This document shows positions 8,741 through 16,345 of a stretch of 64,000 nucleotides of DNA, one piece after another. The stretch is from an uncultured Collinsella sp. Lineage in GTDB: Bacteria > Actinomycetota > Coriobacteriia > Coriobacteriales > Coriobacteriaceae. Below the pieces are notes generated by a model. That model saw nothing but the letters and a program-made list of their open reading frames with translations, ran no database searches and was not told the DNA's origin. Position 1 is the first letter of the stretch, and every line of letters starts with the position of its first letter. The stretch is taken from the NCBI GenBank assembly GCA_900767675.1, contig CAAFZX010000008.1, positions 50,984 to 114,983 on the forward strand, read 5' to 3'. The position numbers were made by a program, and so were the translations under genes.

Positions 8741-8963
8741 CCTCTTGCCTCTTTCGCATCGTAGCCTCATTGCGCTTCAGAGCCAAACGATGCCCGGCAG
8801 GGCCTGTCCCTGTCTTGCGGCGCCGTCGCGCAATCTGTGTTCTCGATAAACCATAAGCCTCCATGCGGACATTCCCAGAAGCCGATCAAGCGGCTCAAGG
8901 ACACGTTCAAAAGAGGCAGTTAAGGTCTTCGTTCTCTGTCCGCCATCTATCATACGACAAAGA

Positions 8964-9013
8964 GGCATCTATATCCTGTATTCTTTTTTTAGGTCAAACA
9001 CAACATATAGTGT
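8964..9013 (-). promoter_or_regulatory. nrdD promoter with NrdR box
   Basis: On the minus strand, TTGACC (8992-8997) and TATAGA (8968-8973) are 18 bases apart. Directly upstream, 8998-9013 reads ACACTATATGTTGTGT, close to the NrdR consensus (ACACWATATATWGTGT). A degraded second half-box with ATAT and TGT at 8964-8979 covers the -10. NrdR normally represses by binding two boxes about three helical turns apart. Confidence 0.7.
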
Positions 9014-9214
9014 TTCAGCAGGTCAAAGCAATTAGTCATTTTGCAAACGCATTAAAAATGAAGGGCTCTTGGCAGAGTGCTAAAACGTTATCAGCTCGAC
9101 TACCTGCACGGCAGTTTTGAAACCCCCTCAACCGCGCCGCTGACAAATCCTACCAAAACCAAGCCGCTCACGCCAAAAGAATCCAAAAGATTATGCTTGA
9201 CCAACATGTTGCGG

Positions 9215-9294
9215 TCGAATGCCGGCGGACGGAGCGACAGGACTGTAAACGCTCGGAAGACTACAGCCCCGGCGCCCCGTCCGCCGGCATTCGA
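9215..9294 (-). repeat. Inverted repeat with inner hairpin (element C)
   Basis: Perfect 18-bp arms (9215-9232 and 9277-9294) enclose 44 bases with a weaker inner pairing. It follows the stop of the small membrane protein gene by 14 bases and could end that operon, though no T tract follows. Confidence 0.55.
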
Positions 9295-9308
9295 TAGGCG
9301 AGGATCTA

Positions 9309-9776
9309 TTACCTCTCTTCGCGAACCATCATGCGGCCGAGAGCCGCTGTAAAGGGATCGAGCAGCACGCCGGCGATAACCACAAAGGCCCATCCCTTTG
9401 TGACGAGGCCGGCCCAACGCGCGAAGAACGTACGGCCTTCAATCGTTCCGAATCCTCCCTGGAAGGCAATCTCGCCAAAACCGATCACCATAAAAAGGAG
9501 CGTGGCACCGATGACCGTACCGGCGATCTTGTGTGATGCACTCCCCTGCTCAAAAGCAAAAAAGTCCAGGCACATACCGACTGTTTTGCCAAACAGCGGG
9601 AGTGCGCTCAGAACCTCGGCGATCACCGTGGCCACGACGAGTTGTCCCCAAAAGCCCGTGGGGCCCGTCAGATCCAAGCCAGGCGCCCCTTCAATGATGG
9701 GGAGAAACGCGCAGAGCAATAGCGGGTTAAAGAAGCCGTTGAGAATACCGATAACGCGCCTGACAGGTAACTTCAT
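9309..9776 (-). CDS. Small membrane protein of unknown function
   Basis: 155 residues, not recognised. Several hydrophobic segments are visible, for example VIGILNGFFNPLLLCAFLPII (about residues 6-26), a central GQLVVATVIAEVLSALPLF, AGTVIGATLLFMVIGFGEIAF and a C-terminal WAFVVIAGVLL, so it is probably an integral membrane protein with about four helices. AAAGG precedes the ATG at 9776. It is the last gene after the MFS transporter in the thiolase operon and may partner that transporter; this rests on position only. Confidence 0.65.
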   Translation of the reverse strand: MKLPVRRVIGILNGFFNPLLLCAFLPIIEGAPGLDLTGPTGFWGQLVVATVIAEVLSALPLFGKTVGMCLDFFAFEQGSASHKIAGTVIGATLLFMVIGFGEIAFQGGFGTIEGRTFFARWAGLVTKGWAFVVIAGVLLDPFTAALGRMMVREER

Positions 9777-9876
9777 AGCCGTAAGCCTTTCAAAGTCATT
9801 GATAGACAGAGGGCCGCCGGCATATGTCGGCGGCCCCGATAAAACATGATGTACGGCAAAGCAACTACTCGAGCGG

Positions 9877-11076
9877 CTACTCCGCCTCGCCGCCGGCCGC
9901 CATCTTCTCGGCCTCGGCAAGCTGGGCCGGGGTGAGCTTGCGATACTTAATGGCGCCAAAGACGACACAAGCCGCACAGACGATCATGCCGGCGATGAAC
10001 TTCTGGTCAATCGTTGCACCAAACGGCGACGTCACGGCCTCAAACACAATGGGAGACAATGCCATGCCAAAGTTGATACCTGCCATGCCAATGGCGAGGT
10101 TAAACGCACGTCCCTCGGGGGCAGAGTTGCCGGCGGCAAAATTGCCCTCCAGCGGCACGTAGGTCTCCTTGCCCAGCGCAACGACAAAACCCGCAACGCA
10201 CAGCACCATAAAGGCGGGCGCAACCAGCGTCAGGCCCAGGCCGACGAGCGTCACGCCCCACGCGATCGGCATAGCCAGGTTCTTAAACTTGGCAAACAGC
10301 GGACCGACCAAAAGACCAGCCGCAATACCGGCAACGGTCATAACGGTAGAGGCAAGACCGGCCTCCACGGTACCGCCAAAGCCGCGACCTACAACAAGCA
10401 GCGAAACGTTGGAGCTGAAGAGCTGGAACGTAAGTACGAACACAAAGCTCATGAGCGTGATAATCGCGACCTCTTTAGGCATATTGGCAAACACGTTGAC
10501 CTTGCGCTTGGGCTCAAGATGACCCTCAGGAAGGCAAACAGCCTCGATTACGATGAAAATGATCATGATGAAGTACGCCGCATAGCTGTGGAACCACTCG
10601 GCAGAACCCAAGATGCCGGAAACCATCGTCCAGATAATGCCGCCCAGTGCAACAAAAGTGGAGTAGATGCCCATGACAAACGAGCGCTGCTTTCCGCCAA
10701 AGTAATCCGCGATAAGAGCGTCCGTTGAATTCTGCACGGCGCCGAGACCAAGGCCCATGACAGCAGAAGCCGCTAAGACTTGGCCGAGCGAGTCGTGGAA
10801 CACCAGCACCGAGGCGCCTGCCAGCATCACGATAATGTGACCGACGAGCGTCGTCTTCTTCTTGGACACGCGAGAGGCAAGCTGTGAAGAGACGAGCATG
10901 GCGGACAACGCCATCATCAACGGGATGATGCCGATGATCATCTGGACGGCAGCGATGTTCTCGTTGGGAAACGCCGCCGCAACAGAGGCCACGATAGGGA
11001 CGGGCACGAGCATGCCCATGATGCACATGGCGGCTGCGTAAATGCCCACCAGGTACTTGATCTTGGTTTTATCCAT
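9877..11076 (-). CDS. Major facilitator superfamily transporter
   Basis: 399 residues with about twelve hydrophobic helices. The cytoplasmic loop after helix 2 (LASRVSKKKTTLVG) matches the position of MFS motif A in degraded form. It would move a small, probably acidic, solute across the membrane; direction and substrate cannot be read from sequence. AAGGATGGATC precedes ATG 11076. It follows buk by 74 bases in the acyl-metabolism cluster, so it could import the substrate or export the acid produced by Pta and Buk. Confidence 0.88.
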   Translation of the reverse strand: MDKTKIKYLVGIYAAAMCIMGMLVPVPIVASVAAAFPNENIAAVQMIIGIIPLMMALSAMLVSSQLASRVSKKKTTLVGHIIVMLAGASVLVFHDSLGQVLAASAVMGLGLGAVQNSTDALIADYFGGKQRSFVMGIYSTFVALGGIIWTMVSGILGSAEWFHSYAAYFIMIIFIVIEAVCLPEGHLEPKRKVNVFANMPKEVAIITLMSFVFVLTFQLFSSNVSLLVVGRGFGGTVEAGLASTVMTVAGIAAGLLVGPLFAKFKNLAMPIAWGVTLVGLGLTLVAPAFMVLCVAGFVVALGKETYVPLEGNFAAGNSAPEGRAFNLAIGMAGINFGMALSPIVFEAVTSPFGATIDQKFIAGMIVCAACVVFGAIKYRKLTPAQLAEAEKMAAGGEAE

Positions 11077-11150
11077 GATCCATCCTTACACTTAAAGAAA
11101 AGGGTCGGAGCGGCCAGGCATCACCAGCGGCCGCCCCAAACACAGCACTA

Positions 11151-12263
11151 TTAGTCGTTGAATCCGGTGAACACGGGCTCTCCGCTGTACACGAGCGCTT
11201 CCTCGACACCATCGAGCACGCGGCAGGCGCCAGACGCCATCGCCTCAAGTTCAAACTCGCCGGGATAAGCCGATACGGGAGCGATCCAAGAGCAGCATTC
11301 CTCAATCGAAGCAACGAGCTCCTTGCTGTGGACCATGCCGCCTCCGAGCAAGATGCCGTCGACGTCGCCCTTCAGCACGCAGGCCATCTCGCCAATCCAC
11401 TTGCAGATTTGGTAAACCATTGCATCCCAGGCGCGTGCTGCAGCCTTATCGCCCGCAGCGGCACGTTCACACACCTCGATGGCATCGGACGTACCCAAAA
11501 GGTCAACGAAGCCACCGGTCTTCATGCAATGGGCGCGGGCAACGTCGAGGCCATGTTCCGCCGTATACTTCGCGACCTCGATTGCGGGGACCGAGCCACA
11601 GCGCGTCGGCGCCATGGGGCCCTCGCCGCCGACGATGTCGTTGCCGTCGACCATCTTGCCCTTAAGGTGAGCGGAAATCGAAATGCCACCGCCGATATGA
11701 CAAACAATAAAGTTACACTCGTCATATGCGCGACCGAGCTTTGCCGCGTGACGAATGGCAGTCTCTTTAAGATTAAGGGCGTGCAGGTGCACGTTTCGAT
11801 ACACGCCCTTAATGCCTGTCATACGTGCGAGGTCGCACAGCTCGTCGGTATCGGGAGGATTCACCACAAAAGAGGGCTTTCCCGTCTTTGAGGCGAACTC
11901 ATGGGCAATCTGGGGGCCAAGCTGCGCCGGGTGCTGAATGCCGTTCGCACCGATGCGGGCATGCTCGAGCATGACCTCGTTGATGGCATACGTGCCGCCG
12001 GGCAACGAAAGCAAGCCGCCGCCGCGACCGACAAATGCATCAAAGTCCTCGAGCTTCAAGCCCGCCTCCCCCAGTGCTCCAAGAATCAGATCGCAGCGAT
12101 ACGGCATCTGAGCCGAAACCCCATCGAACTGGGCGAGGTCCTTCGCATCGTGCGCAACGTTCTTGCTGAGCTTGCACTCATCACCCTCAAAAACGCCCAC
12201 CTTCGTGGAAGTGGAGCCCGGGTTGATTACCAGGATGCGCCAGGGAGTCTTTTTATCGGACAT
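11151..12263 (-). CDS. buk: Butyrate kinase family (acyl-phosphate to acid plus ATP)
   Basis: 370 residues. The ASKHA kinase motifs INPGSTSTKVGVF (phosphate 1), VCHIGGGISISAH and the late GILLGGGM match butyrate/branched-chain acid kinases. It converts an acyl phosphate and ADP to the free acid and ATP. The start has a strong AAGGAGG inside the end of pta, three bases after the pta stop, so the two are translated together. Real substrate could be acetyl, propionyl, butyryl or branched acyl phosphate; no butyrate-forming genes are in the window. Confidence 0.93.
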   Translation of the reverse strand: MSDKKTPWRILVINPGSTSTKVGVFEGDECKLSKNVAHDAKDLAQFDGVSAQMPYRCDLILGALGEAGLKLEDFDAFVGRGGGLLSLPGGTYAINEVMLEHARIGANGIQHPAQLGPQIAHEFASKTGKPSFVVNPPDTDELCDLARMTGIKGVYRNVHLHALNLKETAIRHAAKLGRAYDECNFIVCHIGGGISISAHLKGKMVDGNDIVGGEGPMAPTRCGSVPAIEVAKYTAEHGLDVARAHCMKTGGFVDLLGTSDAIEVCERAAAGDKAAARAWDAMVYQICKWIGEMACVLKGDVDGILLGGGMVHSKELVASIEECCSWIAPVSAYPGEFELEAMASGACRVLDGVEEALVYSGEPVFTGFND

Positions 12264-12266
12264 ATC

Positions 12267-13274
12267 TTAAGCCTCCTTAAGCGCCTGGGCGCGCACGCAG
12301 CTCATCACCACGTTGCCGACGATCTCGTCGACGGGCGCAGAGCGCGAGCAATCGCACACGATCTTCTTGAAGCCCTGAAGCATGGGGCCGTAAGCATTGG
12401 CGCCGGTCAGGTTCTGGATGATCTTGACGCCGATATTGCCCACGTTGATATCAGGCCAGATGACCACGTTGGCCTGTCCCGCAACAGCGGACTCACGATG
12501 TACCTTCTTGGCCGCAACCTTGGGGTTAATCGCCGAATCAAACTGGAACTCACCGTCGATGGCAAGGTCGGGACGGCGATCGTTGGCAATCTCGCGAGCG
12601 CGGCGCACTTTGTCGACGAGCTCGTTATCCATCGAGCCGTCAGTCGAATGCGAAAGCAGCGCGCAACGGGTATCCCATCCGGTCAGCGAGCGCACCGTTT
12701 CGCTCGACGAAATCGCGATTGAGGCAAGCTCCTCGCTCGTGGGGTCAACGCAAACGGCAGAATCGCCAAAAGCCAAAAGGCCGCCTTCGCCGCCAGTCCA
12801 GTTGGGAATATCGGCAATGCCGCAAGAGCTTACGGTATCGACGCCATCGGCAAGGCCGACGATAGTCTGTCCCGCCAGGATAATATCGCCCGTGGCGTTA
12901 TCGATGCCGGCGAACATTACGTCGACATCGCCGAGTACCTGCAAAATCAGGGCGCGCTCAAGCGGACGCGTCATACGGCGCGCGGCGCCCTTGGGCTTAA
13001 ACTTGCAATCCGGATGCGAAAGATAGCGCTCGCAGCAAGCGGCGTTCGCCTCCTCGTCGGTCACATCGACAATCTCGATGCCGTCAAGGGAGATACCACG
13101 CTCGTCGGCAAGCTCCTTGAGCTTACTGCCGTCGCCGACCAGCACGCATTCGGCAAGATGCTCGGCGGCGATCTTTGCGACCGCCTGCATCATGGTCTCG
13201 TTTTCGCCCTCGGGAAAAGCAACGCGCATAGGCTTGGCGGCAGCCCGCTCGCGCAGGGTCTGCATCAGGTCCAT
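12267..13274 (-). CDS. pta: Phosphate acyltransferase (phosphotransacetylase / phosphotransbutyrylase family)
   Basis: 335 residues, the size of single-domain Pta. It exchanges CoA of an acyl-CoA for phosphate. Typical blocks are MRVAFPEGENETMMQAVAKI at the start, GIDNATGDIILAG in the middle and PTSEELASIAISSSETV. GGAGTAGCTGCC precedes the ATG and overlaps the acyl carrier protein stop. It hands its product to Buk, encoded next. I cannot tell acetyl from butyryl specificity; the sequence looks more Pta- than Ptb-like. Confidence 0.88.
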   Translation of the reverse strand: MDLMQTLRERAAAKPMRVAFPEGENETMMQAVAKIAAEHLAECVLVGDGSKLKELADERGISLDGIEIVDVTDEEANAACCERYLSHPDCKFKPKGAARRMTRPLERALILQVLGDVDVMFAGIDNATGDIILAGQTIVGLADGVDTVSSCGIADIPNWTGGEGGLLAFGDSAVCVDPTSEELASIAISSSETVRSLTGWDTRCALLSHSTDGSMDNELVDKVRRAREIANDRRPDLAIDGEFQFDSAINPKVAAKKVHRESAVAGQANVVIWPDINVGNIGVKIIQNLTGANAYGPMLQGFKKIVCDCSRSAPVDEIVGNVVMSCVRAQALKEA

Positions 13275-13279
13275 GGCAG

Positions 13280-13513
13280 CTACTCCATCTCTTCGGCAGT
13301 GCGCTCGATAAGCTCGCCGACGGTCTTCATGACCATGACCTCGCGAACGGGGACCTCGGCATCGAGCTCGTTCTCGATCATGGAGGTCAGGGCGATCATC
13401 TTCATCGAGCCCTTGCCCAGGGTCTCAAACGTCGTCTCGGGGGTCACATCGCCATCGTAGTTGTAAGCGGACTTGGCAAAATCGCAGATCTGCTGAGTGA
13501 GTTCTTCGTTCAT
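13280..13513 (-). CDS. Acyl carrier protein-like protein
   Basis: 77 residues with the four-helix ACP pattern. The phosphopantetheine serine is S36 in LGKGSMKMIALTS, but the normally conserved aspartate before it (DSL/DSM) is glycine here. The protein is acidic, ending in EEME. A phosphopantetheinyl transferase gene lies 3 kb upstream in the same cluster, which supports function as a carrier. It is probably dedicated to this pathway rather than to fatty-acid synthesis, since no fab genes are near. It starts after a hairpin at 13545-13580. Confidence 0.85.
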   Translation of the reverse strand: MNEELTQQICDFAKSAYNYDGDVTPETTFETLGKGSMKMIALTSMIENELDAEVPVREVMVMKTVGELIERTAEEME

Positions 13514-13544
13514 GATGGTGCCTTTCTAATTAAAAAGAGGGGTA

Positions 13545-13580
13545 GCCACGGCGGGCTGGAGACATGGGTCCCGCCGTGGC
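13545..13580 (-). terminator. Intercistronic hairpin before the ACP gene
   Basis: Perfect 11-bp arms (13545-13555 and 13570-13580). On the minus strand TACCCC and then CTTTTT follow, so partial termination between the DUF35 gene and the ACP gene is plausible and would lower ACP-pta-buk expression relative to thiolase-DUF35. Confidence 0.55.
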
Positions 13581-13629
13581 CTAAGAGAGGAAGCGAATTG
13601 TTATAGGGGTGAAAGCCTAGTGTGAAAGC

Positions 13630-14052
13630 CTAGTCGTCAAGCTCGAACGTGAGCTCTTTGTAGCCCGGTCGGTCGATGACCTTGGCATGGACGCCCACGG
13701 TCTCGCCCGCCATGAGCTTGGCGCGGATCTCGGGGGCCTTCTTCTTGGTAATGCCATAGATGACGTAGGTGTACTGAGAGCCTTCGTCGATATCGACGGC
13801 GCCGTAGGCGTACTTGCCATACTCCTTGAGGTAGGGCTTGTCGTTCTGCGGACCAGGCAGGGTAAAATCGATCAGATGGCCGTGACCGGAAACCTGGACC
13901 CAATCGGTCTTGTGGTAGCCGCAGGCATTGCAGGCAAGGTGAGGCGGAAACTCGACGGCTCCGCACTCGGGGCACTGACGTGCCCAATAGATGCCCTCTT
14001 CAAGACCCGTGTAGAACTTCTTGACCACGGGCTCCATATCTTTGAGTTGCAT
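13630..14052 (-). CDS. Zn-ribbon / OB-fold protein (DUF35 family)
   Basis: 140 residues. N-terminal zinc ribbon CPECGAVEFPPHLACNACG (residues 27-45 approximately), then an OB fold with the usual GHGHLIDFT and YVIYGI strands. DUF35 proteins bind thiolase-family partners: PhlB with PhlC in acetylphloroglucinol synthesis, BbsA with BbsB in toluene degradation, ChsH2 with Ltp2 in steroid side-chain cleavage, and the archaeal thiolase/HMG-CoA synthase complex. AAGGAG seven bases before ATG 14052. It directly follows the thiolase gene, so it is almost certainly that enzyme's partner. Confidence 0.9.
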   Translation of the reverse strand: MQLKDMEPVVKKFYTGLEEGIYWARQCPECGAVEFPPHLACNACGYHKTDWVQVSGHGHLIDFTLPGPQNDKPYLKEYGKYAYGAVDIDEGSQYTYVIYGITKKKAPEIRAKLMAGETVGVHAKVIDRPGYKELTFELDD

Positions 14053-14090
14053 GAGAATACTCCTTATGGGAAATCGAAAACCGCGGTCGC

Positions 14091-15356
14091 TTAGGCGACG
14101 GTACGAAGAATCTGGCAGCGCACATTCTGAGAACCGCCAAAACCGCGCAGGAAGGCCGTCTCGGGAACCTTCTTCATCTGGGTTGCACCGGCGACGCCGC
14201 GCATCTGCTTGACGGCCTCGACGATATCGGCGATACCGGATGCGCCATGAGCGTGGCCGAAGTTGCAACGGCCACCGTGCGGGTTGATGGGCTTATCGCC
14301 GTCAAAAGCGGTGCGGCCATCGATCGCATACTTCCAAGCCTCGCCGCGCGGAATATAGCCGCACTCCTCGGCCGAGACGATCTCGGAAGCCAGGAAGAAG
14401 TCATTGCACATAAACAGGTCGATCTCATCGGGGCTCACGCCGGTAAGGTCGTAGACCTGCTTGGCAGCAAGCTCGGTAGCCCAGTGCTCGTTGTGAAGCA
14501 GGCCGGCTTCGACGGCAGAGGCGCCCGTGCCCAGAACCTCGATAGGTGCATACGGGACACCCATGGCCTTGGCCTTCTCCGTGGGCATCACGACAACAGC
14601 GGCGGCACCGTCGCATTTCTTCTCAAAGCCGGTAACGCGCAGGTACTGCGTAACGCGCGGGTTGTACATGCTCTTGAGATACTCGTCGGCGGTATCGAAC
14701 CCAGCCGCCTTCGCATCCTCCTCGACCGTGGTCTCGTACCAGGCAAGGGGATTCAGGACGGCACCGCGGCGAAGGCTCTTGGTAAGGCCGTTCAGGGCGT
14801 CATCGATCTGATCGGCAGTAAGGTCGTACTGCATCGAATACTCGTTGATCCAGTTGTCGAACGACACGCCAAAGGCACCATCGAGCGGGCGACCATACGC
14901 GCGGTCATAGATCTTATCGAGCGAGGGAATCATGACGTCGAGCGTAAAGTCCTGGCGAATATGGGAGGGCATGTGCTCAACGGGAAGGGTCGAAGCCAAA
15001 TCGCAGGCACCCGTAAGGACGACATCGTAGGCACCGGAGGCGACTGCCATCACGGCCTGCTCAAGGGCGACGTAGCCCGTGCAGCAAGCCTCGGAATGAT
15101 GGACGGAACCCTTGGCGCGAACGCCAAACCAATCGGCAACCTGCATGTTGGGGGTAATGCAATCGCCAACGAGATAGGGATTGGCGCTGCCGTGGTAGAA
15201 AAAGTCGATATCGCGGGGCTCAAGACCGGCATCGGCAATTGCCTCGAGGGCAGCATAGCCAAACGCCTCGCCCTCGCCAATGCCCTGGGTCTCGGGATGC
15301 TCCTCAAAATCCTTGAACGGGGTGCAGCCTACGCCTACAATCGAGACGCTGCGCAT
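14091..15356 (-). CDS. Thiolase-family acyltransferase (SCP2/DUF35-associated type)
   Basis: 421 residues. The nucleophile region is HHSEACCTGYVALEQAV and the histidine loop is NPHGGRCNFGHAHGASG. The last thiolase motif, normally CxGGG, reads RGFGGSQN and lacks the second cysteine, as in thiolases that work with DUF35 proteins. It should make or break a carbon-carbon bond next to an acyl thioester. Start taken at ATG 15356 (GGAAAG upstream), at the family's usual first residue; GTG 15377 is an alternative. First gene of the operon running to 9309. Confidence 0.9.
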   Translation of the reverse strand: MRSVSIVGVGCTPFKDFEEHPETQGIGEGEAFGYAALEAIADAGLEPRDIDFFYHGSANPYLVGDCITPNMQVADWFGVRAKGSVHHSEACCTGYVALEQAVMAVASGAYDVVLTGACDLASTLPVEHMPSHIRQDFTLDVMIPSLDKIYDRAYGRPLDGAFGVSFDNWINEYSMQYDLTADQIDDALNGLTKSLRRGAVLNPLAWYETTVEEDAKAAGFDTADEYLKSMYNPRVTQYLRVTGFEKKCDGAAAVVVMPTEKAKAMGVPYAPIEVLGTGASAVEAGLLHNEHWATELAAKQVYDLTGVSPDEIDLFMCNDFFLASEIVSAEECGYIPRGEAWKYAIDGRTAFDGDKPINPHGGRCNFGHAHGASGIADIVEAVKQMRGVAGATQMKKVPETAFLRGFGGSQNVRCQILRTVA

Positions 15357-15429
15357 GTTCTTTCCGAGCGTAACCACTGAATATCACATCCTAATCATGT
15401 GAGGGTGTACGGAGTGATGGCGCAGTCCG

Positions 15430-15461
15430 GCCGCGAGCGAAGGTGAGAGAGCGCTCGCGGC
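15430..15461. other. Leader hairpin upstream of thiolase gene
   Basis: Perfect 10-bp arms (15430-15439 and 15452-15461). A TTTT run follows on the plus strand only, where there is no gene to terminate, so on the thiolase transcript it would be a 5' leader stem. Confidence 0.45.
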
Positions 15462-15482
15462 TTTTCTGTGCCGTCACACGTT

Positions 15483-15500
15483 GAACTACTGCAGTGGTTC
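15483..15500. promoter_or_regulatory. Candidate TetR-family operator
   Basis: An 18-base palindrome GAACTACTGCAGTGGTTC (two mismatched positions) lies about 130 bases upstream of the thiolase start and beyond the end of the tetR gene. Flanking CACGTT and AACGTG extend the symmetry loosely. Size and place fit an operator for the adjacent TetR protein; binding is inferred. Confidence 0.45.
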
Positions 15501-15699
15501 TCTTGAACGTGACTTTAGTTTACGAGGGGTTTATTTGGTGTTGTGAGACAAAAGGCCGCTATGTGTCCCATCATTTGGTACGCATAGCTTAATTTCGTTC
15601 CAAATAGCAGATAAATGACCGTGCTTAAAACCGATTCATAGGGTTGGAGCACTTTGAGTTCACTGCATGCGCAACCGTTTATCCCTAAAAAACAGCCGC

Positions 15700-16317
15700 T
15701 CACCCGAGTGACTTTTCAAAATCGGGGATATGTGGGTGCCAATGGCGCGAGGCATCGTCGACGAACAGCGGCGCATAGAACATGCGATTGAGCGCGGCGG
15801 CAACGGTGCGTGCCTCCAAATCAGGACGGACCTCGAGCCAGTACTGGATAAGGTTATGGTGACCCGCGAGAGCAAAAGCCAGATACAGGTCAAGATCGGT
15901 CTCGTCAGAAAACGTTGAGCGCAGACGGTCGCGAAAATACCCATGCATGAAAATCGTAGCCTTATGCGTGAACACAGGGTCCCCGTTTTCGCTGTTAAGC
16001 GCCAAAACTTTCGAGCGATTAGCCTGGAGAATCTCCATGCGCTTGATCATCGTGGGCGTAGGGTCCAGCTGCGCATCGCCAAAACGAGCCTCCAGCGCAA
16101 CATCATTGATGTCCTGCATATTCTGGAGCAGCTCATCTTCAAAACGTTTAACCACATCATCGACAGAGCGATAACAGCGATAGAACGTCGATTTGGATGT
16201 ATGGGCAAGGCGAAGTACCTCGGCCACCTTAATCGACTGCACCGGAGTTGCCGCCATAAGCTCAAAGACGGCATCCTCGATCCGTGAAGCAATATCGTTT
16301 TGAGCGTTCAGTGGCAT
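15700..16317 (-). CDS. TetR/AcrR-family transcriptional regulator
   Basis: 205 residues. The N-terminal HTH spans about residues 10-55 (VQSIKVAEVLRLAHTSKSTFYRCYRS), followed by a ligand-binding helical region ending in a C-terminal segment typical of bacillus-type TetR_C domains. It probably controls the neighbouring thiolase operon. It lies 28 bases after the phosphopantetheinyl transferase gene, so the two are co-transcribed. The stop codon lies inside a small hairpin (15700-15711) followed on the minus strand by GCGGCTGTTTTTT, a possible terminator. Confidence 0.88.
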   Translation of the reverse strand: MPLNAQNDIASRIEDAVFELMAATPVQSIKVAEVLRLAHTSKSTFYRCYRSVDDVVKRFEDELLQNMQDINDVALEARFGDAQLDPTPTMIKRMEILQANRSKVLALNSENGDPVFTHKATIFMHGYFRDRLRSTFSDETDLDLYLAFALAGHHNLIQYWLEVRPDLEARTVAAALNRMFYAPLFVDDASRHWHPHIPDFEKSLG

Positions 16318-16345
16318 AGCGGCCTCCCCTATTGTCGATTGGCTC

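Larger units (their letters stand above)
8741..9308. other. nrdD upstream region
   Basis: 568 bases without a convincing gene. It contains the nrdD promoter with an NrdR-type box (8964-9013), which would give a leader of about 220 bases, and an inverted repeat at 9215-9294 behind the small membrane protein gene. I see no riboswitch-like fold in the leader by eye. Confidence 0.5.
15357..15699. other. Leader/promoter region of the thiolase operon
   Basis: 343 bases without a gene between TetR and the thiolase. It holds a near-perfect palindrome at 15483-15500 and a 10-bp hairpin at 15430-15461. I could not settle on a core promoter. Confidence 0.5.

Noticed and set aside
8863..9120. Short plus-strand open frame upstream of nrdD
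   Set aside because: No ribosome site, no hydrophobic or family pattern, and it covers the nrdD promoter and NrdR box.
11151..13274. A butyrate-producing pathway
   Set aside because: Pta and Buk alone do not make butyryl-CoA; crotonase, acyl-CoA dehydrogenase and 3-hydroxyacyl-CoA dehydrogenase genes are missing here.
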